A DNA stretch of 64,000 nucleotides from Streptococcus minor DSM 17118 (GCF_000377005.1 NZ_AQYB01000033.1:434001-498000); one strand, 5' to 3'. Shown: positions 26,257 to 34,771, counted from the first letter of the stretch. Notes: generated from the sequence alone by a model not told the origin. Made by a program: numbers and translations.

Positions 26257-28080
26257 TTATGTGAGTAAGCGTAAACCATTGAGAATAACCAAGATCGTCG
26301 ATAGTTCATGAAAGATAACGCCACGCGTTAGATCTAGTACTCCAAATAAGTTAAGAGCAATCAATACCATAATGACACCAACTGAGAAGAAGAGATTTTG
26401 CCAAATGATTTTATTGAGTTTCCGGCTGAGCTTATAGACCTGAAAGAGTTTGGCAAAATTATTTTGTACCATCACTAACTCTGCTGACTCCATGGCAATG
26501 GCTGAACCAGAGCCCATGGCGATACCAATATTGGCATTGGCTAGGGCTGGTGCATCATTGATGCCGTCACCAATCATGGCCACTACCTTACCATCAGCCT
26601 GGCTATCCAAAACATCCTTGATTTTATCCTGAGGTAGGCAGTTAGCTCGGAAGGCAGTAACATTCACTTCTTTGGCAATCTGCTCTGCTACTACTTCCCC
26701 ATCCCCTGTTAACATGATGACTTCTATACCCTCTTTTTGAAAATCATGAACAGCTTGAGCTGATTCTGTGCGAACTTTATCAGCCAGAACAAAGTAACCA
26801 ATAACCGTATCACCTTTAGCCACAAAGACAGTCGTTTGATTCGCGGATAACTTGCGACTATAATTATTTGGATCCTTATAGGTCGAAAAGGCAGCTGGTT
26901 TTCCAACTCTTATATCCCCACAAATCAAGCCCACACCAGACTCTTCCTGAACCTTTCGATTCGCTGGAATGCGAGACAAATCCATATGAGAAAAGTGTTT
27001 GACAAGCGCCTGAGCAATCGGATGATGTGAACTTTGTTCCATCGCAATCACCTGTGGCAAAATATCCTCAGGGATGCTAAAATCCAAGACATCAAAATGA
27101 CCGTAGGTCAGAGTGCCAGTCTTATCAGAGTAAATCAGATTGGTAGCAGACAAGTTCTCAAGAGCAGTCCCGCCCTTAATTAGTACACCCATACGAGCAC
27201 CCTTGCTAATGGCACTAAGAGTAGCTGGCGTAACAGAAGCTACCAAGGCACACGGGCTAGCTACTGTCAAAAGAACCATCCCACGATAAAAGGCATTCTG
27301 GAAAGATAGATTATACAGATAGTAGAGAGTGAGGATAAAGAGAGGCACTGTCAAGAGAACACCGATAACATAGTAACGTTCGAATTGAGCAATCACATGA
27401 CCAATTTTTGAAGGTTGCTGCTGAGCCTGTTCTACCATACGAATAATGTTAGAAAAGACTGTCTCATCGCTAGTCTTCGTTACCTTGAGAGTGACTGCGT
27501 GACCTTCATTGAGAGTACCCGCAAAGACCTCATCTCCTACCTCTTTTTCCACAGGAATTGACTCACCCGTCAGCGCCATTTCATTGACGGTTGTCGAATT
27601 CATGGCTATACTGTCAATGGGAATTTGGTTCCCTTTAGCTACTACAATCTGATCACCAATCCTCAGTTGACTGGTAGCAAGCTCTACAAGTTGGCCGTCA
27701 TCCTGCAAAACTTGGGCAGTCTCTGGCACCTGAGACATAAGACTAGAGATAGCCGAGGTTGATTTCTCCATCACATAGGCCTCTAAAACTTCTGCTGTCG
27801 CAAAAATAAAGAGTAAAATGACCGCTTCTCTTTCTTCTTGAATCATCAAAGCCCCAAGAGCCGCCAAAATCATCAATAGGTCAACATTGGGAGATTTTTC
27901 CTGAATAGAATCTAAAATTGCCTTCTTTAATGCAAAATAGCCCAAGAAGAAAACCGCCAGATAGAGGAAAGCATAACCTAGAGATGGGATACGATTGTGA
28001 TAAAAAAAGCCCAAAATCATCATCATGGTACCTATGGCTAAAAATTGTGTCGCTCGTTTTGTTTTGATATATTCTAACAT
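26257..28080 (-). CDS. P1B-type metal-efflux ATPase (P1B-4-like, PmtA/PfeT relative)
   Basis: 607 residues with no N-terminal metal-binding CxxC domain. The core motifs are MALTGES (actuator), ASPCALVAS (metal-site SPC in a membrane helix), SDKTGTLT (phosphorylated Asp), SSHHPIA (HP locus), MLTGDGE and MIGDGINDAP. The last membrane helices carry FHELSTILVILNG, close to the HEGST/HEGGT motif of P1B-4 pumps. That subgroup exports Fe(II), Co(II), Ni(II) or Zn(II). The leader upstream looks like a metal-sensing riboswitch, and a weak PerR-like box lies in the promoter, as for PmtA iron pumps. Monocistronic; exact metal not decidable. Confidence 0.85.
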   Translation of the reverse strand: MLEYIKTKRATQFLAIGTMMMILGFFYHNRIPSLGYAFLYLAVFFLGYFALKKAILDSIQEKSPNVDLLMILAALGALMIQEEREAVILLFIFATAEVLEAYVMEKSTSAISSLMSQVPETAQVLQDDGQLVELATSQLRIGDQIVVAKGNQIPIDSIAMNSTTVNEMALTGESIPVEKEVGDEVFAGTLNEGHAVTLKVTKTSDETVFSNIIRMVEQAQQQPSKIGHVIAQFERYYVIGVLLTVPLFILTLYYLYNLSFQNAFYRGMVLLTVASPCALVASVTPATLSAISKGARMGVLIKGGTALENLSATNLIYSDKTGTLTYGHFDVLDFSIPEDILPQVIAMEQSSHHPIAQALVKHFSHMDLSRIPANRKVQEESGVGLICGDIRVGKPAAFSTYKDPNNYSRKLSANQTTVFVAKGDTVIGYFVLADKVRTESAQAVHDFQKEGIEVIMLTGDGEVVAEQIAKEVNVTAFRANCLPQDKIKDVLDSQADGKVVAMIGDGINDAPALANANIGIAMGSGSAIAMESAELVMVQNNFAKLFQVYKLSRKLNKIIWQNLFFSVGVIMVLIALNLFGVLDLTRGVIFHELSTILVILNGLRLLT

Positions 28081-28131
28081 CCTATAGCTCCTATTATCTT
28101 TTAATCATGTTATAGAATAGATACTGACCAA

Positions 28132-28262
28132 TAAAAAATGCGCACCTATGGACAGTTTTGTACTGTCTCACAGGCACGCACTCTACAATTAGATGCAGTG
28201 GTCTGCTGTCCTCACACTTGAGGACCCGGCTGCATAAATCTCACGATTTACCGCTTGTTCAT
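28132..28262 (-). ncRNA. Structured leader resembling the NiCo (czcD) riboswitch
   Basis: On the minus strand, in RNA order: a TAAATC-GTGA-GATTTA stem (28235-28251), GCAGCCGGG (28225-28233), a TCCTC/GAGGA stem (28208-28225), ACAGCAGA, then GCGTGCC and TGTGAGACAGT. These agree in order with the conserved parts of the NiCo riboswitch as I remember its crystal-structure sequence; the 5' GCAGGC block and P1 are not clear. The 3' half forms a strong terminator (28139-28180 plus T6), so ligand binding could block termination. Location in front of a P1B metal pump fits. A different metal-sensing RNA remains possible. Confidence 0.6.
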
Positions 28263-28275
28263 ATTTAGTTTATAT

Positions 28276-28304
28276 ATTTTATGGATTTTATATCATTCTC
28301 ACAA
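28276..28304 (-). promoter_or_regulatory. Promoter of the metal ATPase with PerR-like sequence
   Basis: TTGTGA (28299-28304), a 17-bp spacer and TAAAAT (28276-28281). The sequence at 28287-28301 (TGAGAATGATATAAA on the minus strand) partly matches the 7-1-7 PerR/Fur consensus and overlaps the -35 and spacer. The operator call is weak. Confidence 0.45.
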
Positions 28305-28346
28305 ACAATAGATGAAACTGTTTGAGAGATGAATGCTCGTCTTCTA

Positions 28347-28769
28347 TTAGTGCTCGTTAGGGTCATTACGGGCATCATCATGGGTTGGATGCACTGTACC
28401 CGCTACATGATCTGGTCCACCATAGATAGTATAAAGTTTTAAAGGCTCCTCACCAGTATTGGTAATATTATGCCAGATACCAGCTGGAACAAAGATAGCT
28501 TCATCTGCAACGACTTCTACCTCAAAATCAAGATTGTCCTCAGTTGGTCCCATTTGGCAGAGACCTTTTCCTTGTTCGATGCGCAAAAACTGCTCAATAC
28601 CATGATGGGCTTCCAAACCAATATCATCTCCTGGTTGAATCGTCATGACTGTCAACTGGATTTTATCCCCTGTCCAAAGCGTGGTGCGGTAGTTTTCATT
28701 GTCAAGGGTCATACCTTCCATGTCAATAACCAAAGGTTGCTTGCCCTTATCTGAATAATCAAATGTCAT
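28347..28769 (-). CDS. Cupin-domain protein
   Basis: A 140-residue single-domain cupin. Motif 1 GLEAHHGIEQFLRIEQG (about 52-68) supplies likely metal-binding histidines and a glutamate; motif 2 VPAGIWHNITNTG (about 95-107) supplies the third histidine. The C-terminal tail GTVHPTHDDARNDPNEH is histidine- and aspartate-rich. Such small cupins are often annotated as mannose-6-phosphate isomerase-like, but no substrate can be assigned. Single gene next to the metal ATPase but outside its riboswitch unit. Confidence 0.85.
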   Translation of the reverse strand: MTFDYSDKGKQPLVIDMEGMTLDNENYRTTLWTGDKIQLTVMTIQPGDDIGLEAHHGIEQFLRIEQGKGLCQMGPTEDNLDFEVEVVADEAIFVPAGIWHNITNTGEEPLKLYTIYGGPDHVAGTVHPTHDDARNDPNEH

Positions 28770-28873
28770 ATATCATTCTCCTTTTTTCTTAATTATAACA
28801 ATTCTAATTAAATAAGTCAAGGATTTATCTTCAAATAGAAAAAATTTAAAAATCCTATTCGCCCTTCTACTTG

Positions 28874-28882
28874 TGTTATAAT
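28874..28882 (+). promoter_or_regulatory. Extended -10 promoter of pavA
   Basis: TGTTATAAT (TATAAT 28877-28882), about 30 nt upstream of the ATG; ribosome-binding site GAGGAAG follows. Confidence 0.7.
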
Positions 28883-28912
28883 AAAAACACTAATAGAAAC
28901 TGAGGAAGAAAC

Positions 28913-30562
28913 ATGTCCTTTGATGGATTTTTTTTACACCACATGGCCAAGGAATTGCAAGAACAATTGCTAGGTGGCCGAATCCAAAAAATTAACCAAC
29001 CCTTTGAGCAAGAATTGGTTCTTAATATCCGCAGCAATCGCCAGAGTCAAAAGCTCCTGATTTCAGTACATTCAGTTTTTGGTCGGATTCAGCTGACCCA
29101 GACCGAATTTATCAATCCTAAGACGCCTAATACTTTTACCATGATACTGCGTAAATACCTACAGGGAGCCATTATTGAAAGCATTGAGCAGCTGGAAAAT
29201 GACCGCATTCTGGAAATCGCAGTATCCAATAAAGATGAGATTGGTGACCAGATACAAGTCACTCTCATTGTAGAAATCATGGGCAAGCATAGCAATCTTA
29301 TCCTAGTCGATAAGGCAGAAAACAAGATTATCGAGGCTATCAAGCACGTTGGATTTTCGCAAAATTCTTACCGAACTATCCTGCCAGGGTCTGCCTATAT
29401 CTATCCACCAAAAACAGATGCCAGAAATCCTTTCACTATTGGGGATGAGAAATTATTTGAAATCCTCAGCACAGAGGACCTAGCTCCCAAGAATCTACAA
29501 AGACTTTTTCAAGGATTGGGGCGGGATACAGCAACTGAGTTGGCAACTCAATTAAGCAACGATAAGCTGAAGCATTTCCGCGAGTTTTTCCAACAAAAAA
29601 CAAAGGCAACTTTGACTGAAAAATCCTATGCTCCTGTCGTCTTCAGAGATAGTCAACAAAGATTTGAAAGCCTATCAGAACTCTTAGACTACTACTATCA
29701 AGATAAGGCAGAGCGTGACCGAGTAGCTCAACAAGCCAATGAGTTAATTAAACGGGTAACAAGCGAATTAGAGAAAAATCGTAAAAAGTTACTCAAACAG
29801 AAAGAGGAATTACTGGCTACTGAAAATGCGGAAGAGTTTCGCCAAAAAGGAGAACTCCTGACCACTTATCTCCATCAGGTGCCTAACGACCAGCCAGCTG
29901 TAACCTTAGATAATTACTATACGAGCCAGCCCATCACCATCTCCCTTGATGTCTCCCTGACTCCTAGTCAGAATGCCCAGCGCTATTTCAAGAAATACCA
30001 AAAACTCAAGGAGGCAGTCAAGCATCTGACCAACCTAATTGAAGAAACCAAGGCCAGCATCGCTTACTTGGAAAGTGTAGACACTTTGCTCAACCAAGCT
30101 AGTCTAACTGAAATCGATGAACTCCGTGAAGAATTGATTGAGACAGGATATCTCAAGCGCCGGCAAAGGGAGAAAATTGCTAAGCGTCAAAAACCTGAAC
30201 GCTATCTGGCTAGTGATGGCAAGACCATCATCCTAGTTGGCAAAAACAATTTGCAAAATGATGAACTATCCTTTAAAATTGCAAAAAAAGGAGAGTTGTG
30301 GTTTCATGCCAAGGATATTCCCGGAAGCCATGTCATCATTACTGACAATCTAGAGCCAACTGATGAAGTCAAAACAGATGCGGCAGAGTTGGCAGCCTAC
30401 TTCTCTAAAGCTCGCCATTCCAACCTTGTTCAGGTAGATATGATTGAGGCAAAAAAACTGCACAAACCAACTGGTGGCAAACCAGGATTTGTCACTTACC
30501 GTGGCCAAAAAACTTTGCGTGTCACCCCCACAGAAGAAAAAATAAAATCCATGAAAATCTAA
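28913..30562 (+). CDS. pavA: PavA/FbpA fibronectin-binding protein, RqcH (NEMF) family
   Basis: 549 residues, close to pneumococcal PavA (551) along its length, starting MSFDGFFLHH. The N-terminal NFACT-N domain (about 1-220) is followed by a helix-hairpin-helix region, a charged coiled coil (about 260-400), and a C-terminal NFACT-R domain with ELWFHAKDIPGSHVII near 463. As an RqcH homologue it is expected to work in ribosome-associated quality control, adding alanine tails to stalled nascent chains. In streptococci the same protein is reported at the surface as a fibronectin-binding virulence factor, though it has no signal peptide. The stop codon lies inside its terminator. Confidence 0.95.
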   Translation: MSFDGFFLHHMAKELQEQLLGGRIQKINQPFEQELVLNIRSNRQSQKLLISVHSVFGRIQLTQTEFINPKTPNTFTMILRKYLQGAIIESIEQLENDRILEIAVSNKDEIGDQIQVTLIVEIMGKHSNLILVDKAENKIIEAIKHVGFSQNSYRTILPGSAYIYPPKTDARNPFTIGDEKLFEILSTEDLAPKNLQRLFQGLGRDTATELATQLSNDKLKHFREFFQQKTKATLTEKSYAPVVFRDSQQRFESLSELLDYYYQDKAERDRVAQQANELIKRVTSELEKNRKKLLKQKEELLATENAEEFRQKGELLTTYLHQVPNDQPAVTLDNYYTSQPITISLDVSLTPSQNAQRYFKKYQKLKEAVKHLTNLIEETKASIAYLESVDTLLNQASLTEIDELREELIETGYLKRRQREKIAKRQKPERYLASDGKTIILVGKNNLQNDELSFKIAKKGELWFHAKDIPGSHVIITDNLEPTDEVKTDAAELAAYFSKARHSNLVQVDMIEAKKLHKPTGGKPGFVTYRGQKTLRVTPTEEKIKSMKI

Positions 30563-30577
30563 TTCATGGATTTTTTT
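30545..30577 (+). terminator. Intrinsic terminator overlapping the pavA stop
   Basis: AAATCCATGAA (30545-30555) pairs with TTCATGGATTT (30563-30573), followed by T's. The stop at 30560-30562 is in the loop. Confidence 0.85.
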
Positions 30578-30962
30578 GACTGGGTTGGTTGGCATGAAAA
30601 ATTTCTTGACACCAATTCAGCCATTTTTCTTGATATTCTTCTTCTGAGAGAATCCTAGTAGCTAGGTCCGCTACGGTATGAATGCCTTTCGCTTCTGCTG
30701 TTTGGACACAGATAAGGTAGGCCTTCCAATCCAACTCATCCTCATCCCAGATAACTGGCACCCTCTCCCAGCCAGCCTGATAAGCTAAATAGGCTCTTGT
30801 ATGGCCATCAGTCAAAAAAATCCGATGACCAATTTGCTTGATAGGCAGAGGTGAGAATTGTTCTTCCACATCAATGCTCTGCATCCATTCCTTGCATGCA
30901 ACTATTTTCTTTTCAGAAAGGTAGAATTGACTGGGTTGAAGATCTCTGATGAACATTTCCAT
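30564..30962 (-). CDS. ParB-like nuclease-fold protein, full-length copy
   Basis: 132 residues from the ATG at 30962 (MEMFIRDLQ); the TTG-initiated longer frame was rejected by analogy with the second copy at 31354. The ParB/sulfiredoxin-type motif is TDGHTRAYLAYQAG (about 51-64), with PSQFYLSEKK near the start. The fold is known as a CTPase/nuclease-like domain in ParB and as a stand-alone protein of unknown role. The N-terminal 80 residues are almost identical to those of the gene at 31354-31614. The two lie in direct repeats about 306 bp long and 652 bp apart. Confidence 0.75.
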   Translation of the reverse strand: MEMFIRDLQPSQFYLSEKKIVACKEWMQSIDVEEQFSPLPIKQIGHRIFLTDGHTRAYLAYQAGWERVPVIWDEDELDWKAYLICVQTAEAKGIHTVADLATRILSEEEYQEKWLNWCQEIFHANQPSQKNP

Positions 30963-31027
30963 CTCATTCTGCCTTATCAATATCTTCTCTCACTTCTTTG
31001 GAGTTAAATTTGGCGAAAAGATACTGG
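30722..31027. repeat. Direct repeat, copy 1 (652 bp offset)
   Basis: About 306 bp nearly identical to 31374-31679, holding the last ~20 codons of a budA-like 3' end (out of frame with any gene here) and the 5' part of the ParB-like gene. Differences are scattered single bases. Confidence 0.85.
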
Positions 31028-31364
31028 CTGAAAGTGGTGTCGCCTGATGGTGATAAATTTGAAGCCTGGCCTCCTTTTCCAGCCAAATAGAAGTCCGATA
31101 GACCAGAAGACCGCTGTGCCTTGTCTGGTAATGCACCAACCAGGTCTGCAGGTCAATCTGCCGACAGTCAAATCCTAGTATTTCCGTGATTTTCCCGTTC
31201 TTTTGGGCAGTAAAAGCGGAGATAACCTCCTGTTTGCTGTAGATTTTGCCGGATTTACCTATCTCAGTAAAGTCATCGTGAATTGTCCTGTTTAGCCAGT
31301 CTTGATTTGACTGGCAGCTGGGGTTCAGAAAAGCCTGTTCCAGTTGATAGAGTTTATTTTTCAT
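30990..31364 (-). CDS. DUF4440 / SnoaL-like (NTF2-fold) small protein
   Basis: 124 residues from MKNKLYQLEQAF; GGGAGG upstream sets this start, which overlaps the truncated ParB-like gene by 11 nt. Pattern: LNRTIHDDFTEIGKSGKIYSKQE followed by VHYQTRHSGLLVYRTSIWLE, typical of DUF4440/SnoaL-like ketosteroid-isomerase folds. The final residues (SASIFSPNLTPKK) are read from the duplicated budA tail in a shifted frame, so the C-terminus was formed or altered by the local duplication. Function unknown. Confidence 0.7.
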   Translation of the reverse strand: MKNKLYQLEQAFLNPSCQSNQDWLNRTIHDDFTEIGKSGKIYSKQEVISAFTAQKNGKITEILGFDCRQIDLQTWLVHYQTRHSGLLVYRTSIWLEKEARLQIYHHQATPLSASIFSPNLTPKK

Positions 31365-31614
31365 GCGACAGCACCTCCCAATCCAATTCATCCTCATCCC
31401 AGATAACTGGTACCCTTTCCCAGCCAGCCTGATAAGCCAGATAGGCTCTTGTGTGTCCATCCGTCAAAAAGATCCGATGACCAATTTGCTTGATTGGTAA
31501 GGGGGAGAATTTATCTTTCACACCGATACTCTGCATCCATTCCCTACATGCAACTATTTTCTTTTCAGAAAGGTAAAATTGACTGGGTTGAAGATCTCTG
31601 ATGAACATTTCCAT
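31354..31614 (-). CDS. ParB-like protein, C-terminally truncated copy
   Basis: 86 residues starting MEMFIRDLQPSQFY one base after the budA stop (TGAGATG). It repeats the N-terminal ParB-like half (LTDGHTRAYLAYQAG) and then ends in a new tail, EVLSHEK, where the repeat stops. The tail also encodes the ribosome-binding site of the DUF4440 gene. It lacks the C-terminal 50 residues of the full copy and may be a decaying duplicate or an N-domain-only version. Coupled to budA. Confidence 0.65.
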   Translation of the reverse strand: MEMFIRDLQPSQFYLSEKKIVACREWMQSIGVKDKFSPLPIKQIGHRIFLTDGHTRAYLAYQAGWERVPVIWDEDELDWEVLSHEK

Positions 31615-31679
31615 CTCACTCTGCCTTATCAATATCTTCTCTGACTTCTTTGGCATTGAATTTGGCAAAAAGATACTGG
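31374..31679. repeat. Direct repeat, copy 2 (652 bp offset)
   Basis: Partner of 30722-31027. It includes the true 3' end of budA and the 5' part of the truncated ParB-like gene; this copy is in the parental context because budA is intact here. Confidence 0.85.
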
Positions 31680-32332
31680 CGATCTTGGACTGGAAACCGT
31701 TGATCCAGCTGATCTACAGCTCCTACTTCGACCACACCTTGAGTGATGACATAATCCAAGACATGACCACCAAAGCTATGGTCATCTGAGATAAAATGCA
31801 GATGATAACCCGCCACGCTGACCCCGTGAAAAATTTCAGGTGTCCAGAAACCAACAATAGTCCCTGTAACATCTTCAATCGAAAATTCGGGCTGGTGGCT
31901 AGCCACTTCTGCAAATTTCTTATCCGATGTAGATTTCGGAATCATACGGACATGCATCTTAGAAAAATGTCCATGAATCTTGATGGAGCGAAACAGATTT
32001 TCGCCATCGTAGTATGATTCAATCCGCTTTTGCAACTCCTCGTGAGTCATCTCAAAACGTTGCTTGAAAATCACTTCTGCCTGATGAAAAATAACTGCTG
32101 CATAGGGAACCATGACATCTGGTTCAACCTCGATTACTTCTGGCTGCTGACTAGAGCCTTTAGCCTGATAGGCTTTGCCATCTAGCACAATCAACTCCCC
32201 ATCGATAGAGTCTAGTGTTCCAATCCCCAAATCACCATGCTGTAGGAGTTCGCCAACAGTCAAGGAGCCTCCATAAAGACCGGCCATCAGGGCGCCTAAG
32301 GTATTGTATTGAAATAATTTATTTGCTTCCAT
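31616..32332 (-). CDS. budA: Alpha-acetolactate decarboxylase
   Basis: A 238-residue protein of family length converting 2-acetolactate to acetoin. The zinc-site segment YHLHFISDDHSFGGHVLD (about 175-192) contains the three expected metal histidines, and the N-terminal part has the usual YNTLGALMAGLYGG. In lactic bacteria the enzyme diverts pyruvate to acetoin and restrains branched-chain amino acid synthesis. It lies 5 nt downstream of the TPR gene, so it is probably part of the unit starting at 34744. Its 3' end is the source of the local direct repeat. Confidence 0.95.
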   Translation of the reverse strand: MEANKLFQYNTLGALMAGLYGGSLTVGELLQHGDLGIGTLDSIDGELIVLDGKAYQAKGSSQQPEVIEVEPDVMVPYAAVIFHQAEVIFKQRFEMTHEELQKRIESYYDGENLFRSIKIHGHFSKMHVRMIPKSTSDKKFAEVASHQPEFSIEDVTGTIVGFWTPEIFHGVSVAGYHLHFISDDHSFGGHVLDYVITQGVVEVGAVDQLDQRFPVQDRQYLFAKFNAKEVREDIDKAE

Positions 32333-32337
32333 TTTTT

Positions 32338-33570
32338 CTATTCTTCTTGATGATAAAATTCCTGCATAGTCATGTCATCTGGTACTAAAGCCAAATAATG
32401 ACGAGCCCATTTTTTGGCCTCTGAAAGCATACCTTCTTGACGAAGTAGCTCAATCAAATCAGCCAGAAATTCTGGATTGTTTGCCAAATCTTCTTTGAGT
32501 TCATCAAAGAGCTGTAAGGCCTGTTCGATATTTTCCAAGGCCTGATGGGCCTTAGCGATATTCCAGCGGGCTAAAACATTATCTAAGTCTTCCGATGCCA
32601 AAGCCACAACATCCTCAAATCGTTCCTGCTCCAAATAGAGATTGGTCAGTCGCAAGCTGATATCATTAAGGTCTTCTGCATTTTCCTTAGCTTTCAGCAG
32701 ATAGGCTTCAGCAGTCTGGTTATCATGGCTCTCATAGGCATATTGTGAAGCTAGGAGCAAGAGAACCTGGTCAAATTCATTTCGAGCCAAACCTTTTTGC
32801 ACCATAGCCAGAGCTTCTTCTAGTCTGTGTTCTGCGTGGAGGGACTGTGCATAGGCGTATTCATAGCCTTCAAAGTCAGGATTGATTGCATCCAGCTGCT
32901 TGAAATAAAGATTGGCCTTCTGGTGCTCTCCTTGGTCAAACAAGAGAGTGGCCAATTCATAGACGGTCTGGTCATCATATTCCAACTCAACAGCCTTCTC
33001 CAAAAATTCCACAGCTACTTCAAACTTACCCAGACTAGCATAAGCCAAACCTATCCGCTGGTAGGTTGATACACCTGTCAATTCATACATCTCGCGATTA
33101 TCTAGTTGGGCATAGCCTTGGATAGCTTCTTGAAAATACCCCAACTCCATGTCCAACTCTGCCAGACCAAAAATCAAAATAGGTTCATCTGACAAGTCAG
33201 TAGCTTCTAATAACTTCTCACGTGCTACATCTGCCAAACCTTCTGACTGGTACAGATCAGCCTTCACTACGAGAGACTCTAAATAATAAGGGCTACCTTC
33301 ACGAATATTTTCAAGGTAGGCGAATGCCTCTTCTACATCACCGTCTTCATTAGCAATCTGAGCCAGATTCAAAGATAATTCTGGAAAATCATCTACCAGC
33401 TGCAGATAAATTTCCTTAGCCTGAGGATAAAAACCAATTGATTCTAGGTAATTCCCTAAATCAAACAAGGTCTCTCCATCATCCTCACGCAAGGCTCTTC
33501 TAAAATATTTTTCAGAACGTTCCAAATCTTGTTGCTCCAAAGCATAGAGCATCTTCTCACTATTGTTCAC
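32338..33570 (-). CDS. TPR-repeat protein
   Basis: 410 acidic residues made almost wholly of tetratricopeptide helices (repeats such as ALREDDGETLFDLGNYLESIGFYPQAKEIYLQL and AYASLGKFEVAVEFLEKAVEL). No signal peptide or membrane segment, so a cytosolic protein-interaction scaffold. Related low-GC Gram-positive proteins are annotated only as TPR proteins. It overlaps the upstream AI-2E permease gene by 11 nt and precedes budA, giving a three-gene unit at least. Confidence 0.88.
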   Translation of the reverse strand: MNNSEKMLYALEQQDLERSEKYFRRALREDDGETLFDLGNYLESIGFYPQAKEIYLQLVDDFPELSLNLAQIANEDGDVEEAFAYLENIREGSPYYLESLVVKADLYQSEGLADVAREKLLEATDLSDEPILIFGLAELDMELGYFQEAIQGYAQLDNREMYELTGVSTYQRIGLAYASLGKFEVAVEFLEKAVELEYDDQTVYELATLLFDQGEHQKANLYFKQLDAINPDFEGYEYAYAQSLHAEHRLEEALAMVQKGLARNEFDQVLLLLASQYAYESHDNQTAEAYLLKAKENAEDLNDISLRLTNLYLEQERFEDVVALASEDLDNVLARWNIAKAHQALENIEQALQLFDELKEDLANNPEFLADLIELLRQEGMLSEAKKWARHYLALVPDDMTMQEFYHQEE

Positions 33571-34744
33571 TCGTCACCTCAGTCTTATCTATCTCTTGAG
33601 AAAAGTCCTCTTCGTACAAGCCACTGTATTGCTTATACCACTCAAAAATAGCCTTGAGCACAACCTTAATAGAAGCATAGATAGGAATTCCAAGTAGCAC
33701 ACCCAGCACCCCATACATCTGACCGGATGTCAACAAGACAAACAAAATAGTAATAGGATGAATACTTAACGAACTACCAATAATCAAGGGAGTGACAAAC
33801 CGCCCCTCTATAGTCTGCTCAATCATAAAGACAATTAAAACCTTGACCAACATGAACGGTCCAGCTACCAATCCTAAAATAACAGCAGGAATCATGGCTA
33901 GGAAGGAGCCAAGATAAGGAATCAAGTTTAAAAAACCTGCCAAAATTCCCAAGGTAATAGGATAATTCAGACCGATGATAGAAAAGAAAATCGAGAACAT
34001 GAGGGCAACAATAACTGCCACTGTTACCTGACCTCGAACATAATTAGACAACTGACTATTCATATCTGATAAGACAGTCCCTACTGGTTGACGCCAATCT
34101 GTTGGAAGAAACTTGGTAATATGCCCCTTCAAATCCTTGCCATCCCGCAATAGATAAAAGAGAATAAAAGGCATAATCAAAATAGCCACAATGATTTGAG
34201 AGGCTGTTGAAATCAGATTGCCAGCCCATCCTACTGCACTGGATGACAATTTTTGTGCAAAAGATACCACCTGCTCATTCAAACGATCCATCATTTCGAT
34301 AACCGCTGGGCGGAACTGCTCAAAGCGCTCATCCTGAAGTAAGGTAGAAACTTGCTTCTCAATATTTTGGATATAAATCGGAACATTTCGTGCAAAGGAA
34401 ACAATCTGCTCCTGCATATTAGGAATGGCTACACCAAGTCCCCACACTAAAAGGATGATAATAAGGACAAACACAATGGAAATGGCAACTGTCCGAGAGA
34501 CCTTGAGTCTTTCCAACCAATCAACAATAGGATTTAGCAGATAATAGAGCAAACCGGTTAAAATCATGGGCAAGAGAATGATTTCAACAAAGCTGACTAT
34601 CGGTTTTATGACATAGCCCACCTTGGTAAAAAGGAAAAGGTTAATCAATATTAGAAGAACGACTAACAAAAAAGTAGCGACCTGATTGTTCACAAACCAC
34701 TTATAAAACCAAGAAGTAAAGAATTTATTTGTTTTCTCTCGCAT
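33560..34744 (-). CDS. AI-2E family transporter (PerM-like)
   Basis: 394 residues with about eight hydrophobic segments: two near the N-terminus (35-70), a pair around 85-105, a long extracytoplasmic helical region (VSTLLQDERFEQFRPAVIEMM), then a C-terminal cluster. The conserved family segment IMPFILFYLLRDG and the LIPYLGSFLAMIPAVILGL stretch are present. Despite the family name, known members include Na+/H+ antiporters as well as AI-2 exporters, so the substrate is open. Promoter TGGTACAAT (TACAAT 34772-34777) lies just upstream. Confidence 0.88.
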   Translation of the reverse strand: MREKTNKFFTSWFYKWFVNNQVATFLLVVLLILINLFLFTKVGYVIKPIVSFVEIILLPMILTGLLYYLLNPIVDWLERLKVSRTVAISIVFVLIIILLVWGLGVAIPNMQEQIVSFARNVPIYIQNIEKQVSTLLQDERFEQFRPAVIEMMDRLNEQVVSFAQKLSSSAVGWAGNLISTASQIIVAILIMPFILFYLLRDGKDLKGHITKFLPTDWRQPVGTVLSDMNSQLSNYVRGQVTVAVIVALMFSIFFSIIGLNYPITLGILAGFLNLIPYLGSFLAMIPAVILGLVAGPFMLVKVLIVFMIEQTIEGRFVTPLIIGSSLSIHPITILFVLLTSGQMYGVLGVLLGIPIYASIKVVLKAIFEWYKQYSGLYEEDFSQEIDKTEVTSEQ

Positions 34745-34771
34745 AGGAAACCTCTTTCATCATTTTTCTCT

